Positions 63,498 through 64,000 of a stretch of 64,000 bases of DNA are shown piece by piece. The notes beneath the pieces are model-generated. The model saw only the letters and a program-made list of their open reading frames with translations. It ran no database searches and was not told the DNA's origin. This DNA comes from Brachionus plicatilis (Eukaryota; Rotifera; Eurotatoria; Ploima; Brachionidae), in contig QEOQ01000508.1 in the NCBI GenBank assembly GCA_010279815.1, positions 968,254-1,032,253 on the forward strand. The letters run 5' to 3'. The position numbers and the translations under genes were made by a program. How positions within the stretch are numbered: position 1 is the stretch's first letter; every line of letters begins with the position of its first letter.

Positions 63498-64000
63498 TCA
63501 ATTTTCAGTATCGGACATGTACTCGTATTGATTGTGATAAGAAATGGGACCGATTGTCGAGTGCTGATTGGACTTGAGCATTTTGGGATAATTGGGCGGC
63601 AAGTGTTGCGAATGGTGAGAGGAGGGCTGGTGGGACTGGGGCGGTGGCGGCGGCGGCGCGTACCCTCCATGCTGGTGAAAGGGTCCGCCAGAAGGCGGAG
63701 GCATGGACGACGCCGCTATCATGTGAGAACCGGTGATCGACGGACGACCATACTGCTGCGACTTGGCCATGGACGCCTGGTCCATGGACGACGACAGCAG
63801 TCTTTTCTTATAGCTCTGCTGTTGCTCGTGGTGATGCATTTGCTGGGCCATTTGATGCGAATAGGGGGGCATGAGGACCGGCGCCGCCTGGCCGTAGGCG
63901 CCGGCCGCCTTGGACGGCGAGTGCTGGTGCTGCTGCTGCATGTGGTGCCGCTGGTTGGGCGCAGACTCTTGTATTATGATCTCGGGCGACGAGTGGTGCA
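63498..64000 (-). CDS. C-terminal part of a His/Gln/Pro/Ser-rich protein, 5' end outside the window
   Basis: Open on the minus strand from the window edge (HHSSPEIIIQESAPNQRHH) to TGA at 63498-63500, at least 166 codons. Features: MQQQHQHSP, MAQQMHHHEQQQSYKKRLLS, GGYAPPPPPPQSHQPSSHH and the end YHNQYEYMSDTEN. It is low-complexity and without a recognisable fold, as in disordered tails of transcription regulators; YKKRLLSS may be a basic patch. GC content is far higher than in the rest of the window and CpG is frequent, which fits a conserved coding exon rather than a transposon. Identity cannot be given without the N-terminal part. Confidence 0.7.
   Translation of the reverse strand, partial: HHSSPEIIIQESAPNQRHHMQQQHQHSPSKAAGAYGQAAPVLMPPYSHQMAQQMHHHEQQQSYKKRLLSSSMDQASMAKSQQYGRPSITGSHMIAASSMPPPSGGPFHQHGGYAPPPPPPQSHQPSSHHSQHLPPNYPKMLKSNQHSTIGPISYHNQYEYMSDTEN

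Overview
Metazoan genomic DNA, very AT-rich by eye, with small introns (51-93 nt between many exons) mixed with a few long ones. Every host gene that can be read is an animal gene: an EF-hand protein phosphatase (PPEF/rdgC), two kainate-type glutamate receptors, two calcineurin-B-homologous proteins (CHP), a tyrosylprotein-sulfotransferase-like enzyme and a procollagen galactosyltransferase (COLGALT/GLT25D). The composition, the compact genes and the many CR1/Jockey-like LINEs suggest a small invertebrate, possibly a spiralian such as a rotifer. That placement is a guess; no rRNA, mitochondrial or clade marker is present.

Layout. 1-6.5 kb: no gene apart from one exon-like scrap at 109-209. 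6.5-10.7 kb: PPEF gene (+), 4 coding exons, with a decayed LINE in its largest intron. 11.1-15.5 kb: an exon-like piece, a nested pair of inverted-repeat transposons (11567-13176, holding a FLYWCH finger relic), a 358-bp foldback MITE and a LINE reverse-transcriptase relic (-). 16.9-29.1 kb: two kainate receptor genes in tandem (+). The first has a pair of equal-length alternative M3 exons and two alternative C-terminal exons. The second has lysine at the Q/R site. A 200-bp tract is 199/200 identical between them. 29.3-35.5 kb: a pile of mobile elements, including a decayed Tc1-like transposon that contains two further inverted-repeat elements, one built around a 12-bp minisatellite. 35.5-39.2 kb: two intronless CHP genes (-). 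40-43.1 kb: LINE relic, Tc1-like MITE and a SWIM-finger (MULE-like) element. 44.1-45.1 kb: sulfotransferase (-). 46.8-48.2 kb: LINE relic and MITE. 48.6-52.2 kb: COLGALT gene (-), 6 exons, with a LINE tail in its third-exon-side intron. 53.6-56.7 kb: nearly full-length, much more GC-rich LINE. 57.7-58.2 kb: MITE. 58.6-61.5 kb: Ty3/Gypsy-type LTR element (-) with identical 311-bp LTRs and two assembly gaps. 61.5-63.1 kb: AT-hook ORF and LINE tail. 63.5-64 kb: 3' end of a GC-rich, His/Gln/Pro-rich protein gene (-) that runs off the window.

Functionally the host genes have two themes. One is calcium and glutamate signalling (PPEF, CHP pair, kainate receptors); the other is secretory-pathway protein modification (sulfotransferase, collagen galactosyltransferase). 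There is no operon-like arrangement, and clustering beyond the two tandem duplications may be chance. Intron boundaries were placed by hand from GT/AG sites, phase and family alignment recalled from knowledge; every joined exon set keeps an open frame. Not seen: rRNA, tRNA or CRISPR.
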